Assembly (NCBI RefSeq): GCF_003473485.1
Contig: NC_053045.1
Coordinates: 3,002,501-3,066,500, forward strand
Origin: Medicago truncatula
Lineage: Eukaryota; Streptophyta; Magnoliopsida; Fabales; Fabaceae
Length of the DNA: 64,000 nt
Reading direction: 5' to 3'
Shown: one piece after another, positions 61,120-64,000 of the stretch
How the letters are laid out: every line of letters starts with the position of its first letter
How positions within the stretch are numbered: position 1 is the stretch's first letter
Position numbers and translations under genes: made by a program
Notes under the pieces: model-generated
Seen by the model: the letters and a program-made list of their open reading frames with translations, nothing else
What the model was told of the DNA's origin: nothing
Databases searched by the model: none

Positions 61120-61520
61120 ATGGGTTAAACGTCTAGGACTCACTAAGAAAGACGTCACACTCTTACCCAAAACCCTATAAGACAATGAGTTTATCGGATG
61201 CGATGTGGGACATTATCACTCACGATTGATTTCCAACAATCTTCCCCTCAAGTGTGACTCACCCACATCACTAGGCTAATCCACACTTGGATCCGACCCA
61301 AAACCCTAAGAAAATGAGTTTATAGGTCTTCTCTTTTATATATCTAATGTTTGCTCCATTTCTAGTCTAGGACCCACTAAGAGAAAGACATCATCACACT
61401 CTTAGCCAAAACCCTAAGATAGTGGATTTATGAGTCTCTTCTCTTGTATATTCAACATTTACTCCATTTATAGTCGACGTGAGACATCATCACTCAGACT
61501 TGATTTCCAACCGTATTAAA
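61120..61520. repeat. Diverged repeated block (AAAGACATCACACTCTTA type)
   Basis: Two or three imperfect copies of GTCTAGGACTCACTAAGA-AAAGACGTCACACTCTTA-CCAAAACCCTAA...TTATTT/TATGAGTCT...TTTACTCCATT occur in tandem, and a further piece lies at 35,740-35,850. No coding. Confidence 0.5.
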
Positions 61521-61547
61521 TAATGATCTTCTTTCCATCATCGTAAT

Positions 61548-61938
61548 CATGGGCGGATCTAGACATTTGATATTGGTGTGGCAAAACTTTCAAAGCAACT
61601 ATATATATTAACAAAGTAAAACATTGATATCTTAAATGCTATAGATAAGTGGTTTGGGTGACTGCATTTTACCTTGTTGTTACTAGTTTGATTCCCAGCA
61701 ACACCCTTTTTTAATACAAATAATTTAAAAAAAAACATCAAAATAGCAACACACCAGGAATCAAACTCAGCACATTCAATTCATCCATCCGCACATACCA
61801 CTGAGCCAAGAAAGAAGTTCTGATATGTTTGCGACTTATATTATATATATAATAATTTAAGTCAAGTATATGAAAAAAAAAAGGGAATAATCTGGTGTGG
61901 CAACTGCCACACCATGTTTCAGTGTGAATCCGCCCCTG
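61548..61938. mobile_element. hAT-type MITE, 391 bp
   Basis: Ends CATGGGCGGAT and the inverted ATCCGCCCCTG, flanked by a perfect 8-bp target duplication ATCGTAAT (61,540-61,547 and 61,939-61,946). The second half carries GTGTGGCAACTGCCACACCA, a near-perfect palindrome. The 8-bp duplication and the CA(G)GGGCGGA end are typical of plant hAT MITEs. Confidence 0.85.
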
Positions 61939-63102
61939 ATCGTAATAACTCATTTTAAAAGTCTCATTTCTCCTTAAAACAATCACGTTCAACAACAAAT
62001 AACATCACTCCAAATTCTCTAACTGAAAAAAAGGTTGTCATATAGAGTTAAAAAAATGTCAAATCATTCACTAACATTATCAACTAATAGTTTTGCGACA
62101 TTTCACAAACCGGTTCAACCAAGATAACATAATTAATCTTATTTGGCAAAATATAGCATAATAATTGACACAATTGATTAATACATGCTTAATTATTACA
62201 TATGTTAATATTATGTTTTTTTTACAAAACATAATATTGAAAATAATTGTACGGCAACTAATTAATTTCTGTGGTCCAGACACAACTTGTGGATGAATGA
62301 CATCAAAAATATTTTTTTATTTTTTATTTTTTAGTTTATGGTTCATTCTTGATTGTCCAGCTCTAATACTTCCAAACATTTCCATAATTTGGTATCTCAA
62401 GGGATCAAATAATTAGATGGTTTGAATTACGAGTTTAAAGTTTGAATTCAGTCTCACATGTATAGTTGTGTTAACCTAAATATTAGTCTTCCCATTTATA
62501 TGTGAAGTACTAATATATGCCAAACAAAGAATCATCTCAAATAAAATGGTTTTTTTTTATTAGAATGAAAAATGTAAGTGTAACTAGAAAGGTCTAATTG
62601 TTTTGCCAGGAAATGACCCTCTCTAATTTTTTTTTTCCTCTTATTTTTATTTCAAGTTTAAAATTTCAACCCTTAACCATCGTTTTTCCATTTTCTTTTC
62701 AAATTCCAAAACTCTCTTCTATTTAGATTTTAAGGATGTCAGGTGTTCCACATTATTTCTACGTGTTTTATTCAACATGTGAGGATCCTAATCATGTTTT
62801 GCATAAGGTTTGAGTCTTTCTGAATCATCTTTATACAGTACAGTTTCCAGTGTAATCGATTTTCTTTTTTAAGCTTCATATTATAAGAGATTTAAATAAA
62901 CTCAAAAGAGAGTCGCAACAAAAACCCTAATAATTTTGTTTGCGGTCTTGATATATTTGGTAGAAGTGATTGATACTTATAGTAAAATAAGGAATATTCT
63001 TTTATAGTACTCATGAAAAGAAGCATCGATACTTATATAACTCAAAGTACAAAAACATTTTAATATTATCAAGGTCACTATTACAATGTAGTGCACACAT
63101 AT
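61939..63102. other. Intergenic, no gene seen
   Basis: AT-rich; no domain-like frame on either strand. Provides the upstream region of the dioxygenase gene. Confidence 0.4.
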
Positions 63103-63109
63103 TATATAA
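63103..63109 (+). promoter_or_regulatory. TATA box of the dioxygenase gene
   Basis: TATATAA, 75-81 bp before the ATG at 63,184. Confidence 0.5.
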
Positions 63110-63183
63110 CTCAAGCACAAGGTTCAATCCTAGCTTATACTAAGCATTACCCTTAATCAAATTAGGGAAGGAAAATTGAAAAT

Positions 63184-64000
63184 ATGGGCACAGAAGCCAC
63201 CCCAAAGCTTCCAATAATTGACTTCAATAACCTCAACTTGGAAGCCAAGAGTCCTAATTGGGAGTTAGTGAAGTCCCAAGTCTATAAGGCATTAGTAGAG
63301 TATGGTTGCTTTGAAGCAGTTTTTGATAAAGTTCCTTTAGACCTTCGCAAAGCCATATTTGCTTCACTACAAGAGCTCTTTGATCTCCCTTTAGAAACCA
63401 AGCTACTCAATGTGTCTAAGAAGCCTTATCATGGTTATGTTGGTCAATATCCTATGATTCCACTTTTTGAGAGCATGGGCATTGATGATGCAAATATCTT
63501 AGAGAAAGTAGACAGTATGACCAACAACTTGTGGCCAGATGGAAACCAAAATTTTAGGTATGTAAGAAGTTATTTGTTCTGGTTGCTTAGTCAATATCCT
63601 TGCGGCACTGTTTAGCATTCTACTATAATAAATCATCAAATTTGATCCCTAAAATTATAAAGCACTAATAAATATTTTATAATAGTTTTTAAACTTGAAA
63701 ATTTCTCTTCAATCATATTAGAGCATCTCTAATGATAGTCTTTCAAGAGGTCCTAAGTCGAAAAAGTGTATCCTTAACAAGTGTCATCGTTTGGAGGACT
63801 TATATTTCTTTAATAAGCCACTTATTATTTTGTTTTAATTTTGCAGCAAAACTATACATTCCTTCTCTGAGGAGCTAACAGAGTTGGATCAAATTATTAG
63901 GAAGATGATTTTGGAGAGTTTAGGTGTTGAAAAGTACTTGGAGGAACACATGAACTCAACCAATTATCTTCTCAGAGTTATGAAATACAAAGGCCCTCAA
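63184..64000 (+). CDS. 2-oxoglutarate/Fe(II) dioxygenase, AOP-like, 5' part only
   Basis: The first two exons are visible: 63,184-63,557 and 63,847 to beyond the window edge; the junction AG|GTATGT ... TTGCAG|C restores a Ser codon and the frame runs open to 64,000. The N-terminus reads LPIIDFNNLNLE, then YGCFEAVFDKVP, ELFDLPLETK, KPYHGYVGQ and ESMGIDDANIL, the DIOX_N domain (about residues 8-115) of the AOP1-like group rather than of GA or ethylene-forming oxidases. The HxD...H iron site and the RxS oxoglutarate site lie beyond the edge and cannot be checked. Arabidopsis AOP2/AOP3 act on glucosinolates, which legumes lack, so the substrate here is unknown. The intron contains a MITE-like GGTTGCTTAGTCAATATCCT...CACTGTTTAGCATTC block. 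Confidence 0.8.

Noticed and set aside
61738-61998. 86-aa minus-strand frame
   Set aside because: Lies mostly inside a hAT MITE; no gene evidence.

Overview
The window is plant nuclear DNA: AT-rich, with many-intron genes that have GT-AG introns, long intergenic stretches full of MITEs, tRNA-derived SINEs and LTR relics, and plant-only gene families. The repeat style, especially MITE ends carrying a TTTGGTCCCTATAAA motif, and the proteins suggest a legume close to Medicago. That is inference; no organism was given and no search was run. I found no prokaryotic-style system, CRISPR array, rRNA or functional tRNA gene.

Layout: 1-5.1 kb is repeat-rich (LINE relic on the minus strand, hAT-like element with CCGG-rich ends, SINE). 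5.1-6.5 kb holds an intact intronless MOT1-family molybdate transporter. 9.5-12.7 kb holds an intact intronless DUF2921 membrane protein. 15.7-47.0 kb is a cluster of three full-size ABCG/PDR transporters, here called A (+), B (+) and C (-). I rebuilt all three by hand as 22-exon genes with identical intron phases and intact reading frames of 1427, 1437 and 1434 aa. B and C are close inverted duplicates, tail to tail, sharing promoter, introns and the start of the 3' flank; A is more diverged. 50.5-57.1 kb is a tandem duplication of an F-box gene plus an RNase H-type fragment: in copy 1 the F-box gene is reduced to a stub, in copy 2 it is intact. 57.7 kb carries a small secreted-protein gene (-) with two repeats of an acidic motif. 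58-63 kb is repeats. 63.2 kb to the window edge starts a 2-oxoglutarate/Fe(II) dioxygenase resembling the AOP group.

The genes do not form an operon or a shared pathway. The informative story is evolutionary: expansion of PDR transporters, with datable insertions. A SINE with target duplication lies in B intron 20 and a 2.27-kb solo LTR with target duplication in C intron 20, each with an empty site in the other gene. There is also a near-identical patch in the second nucleotide-binding domain of A, B and C that looks like gene conversion. The most novel protein candidate is the 74-aa secreted repeat peptide at 57,684-57,908.
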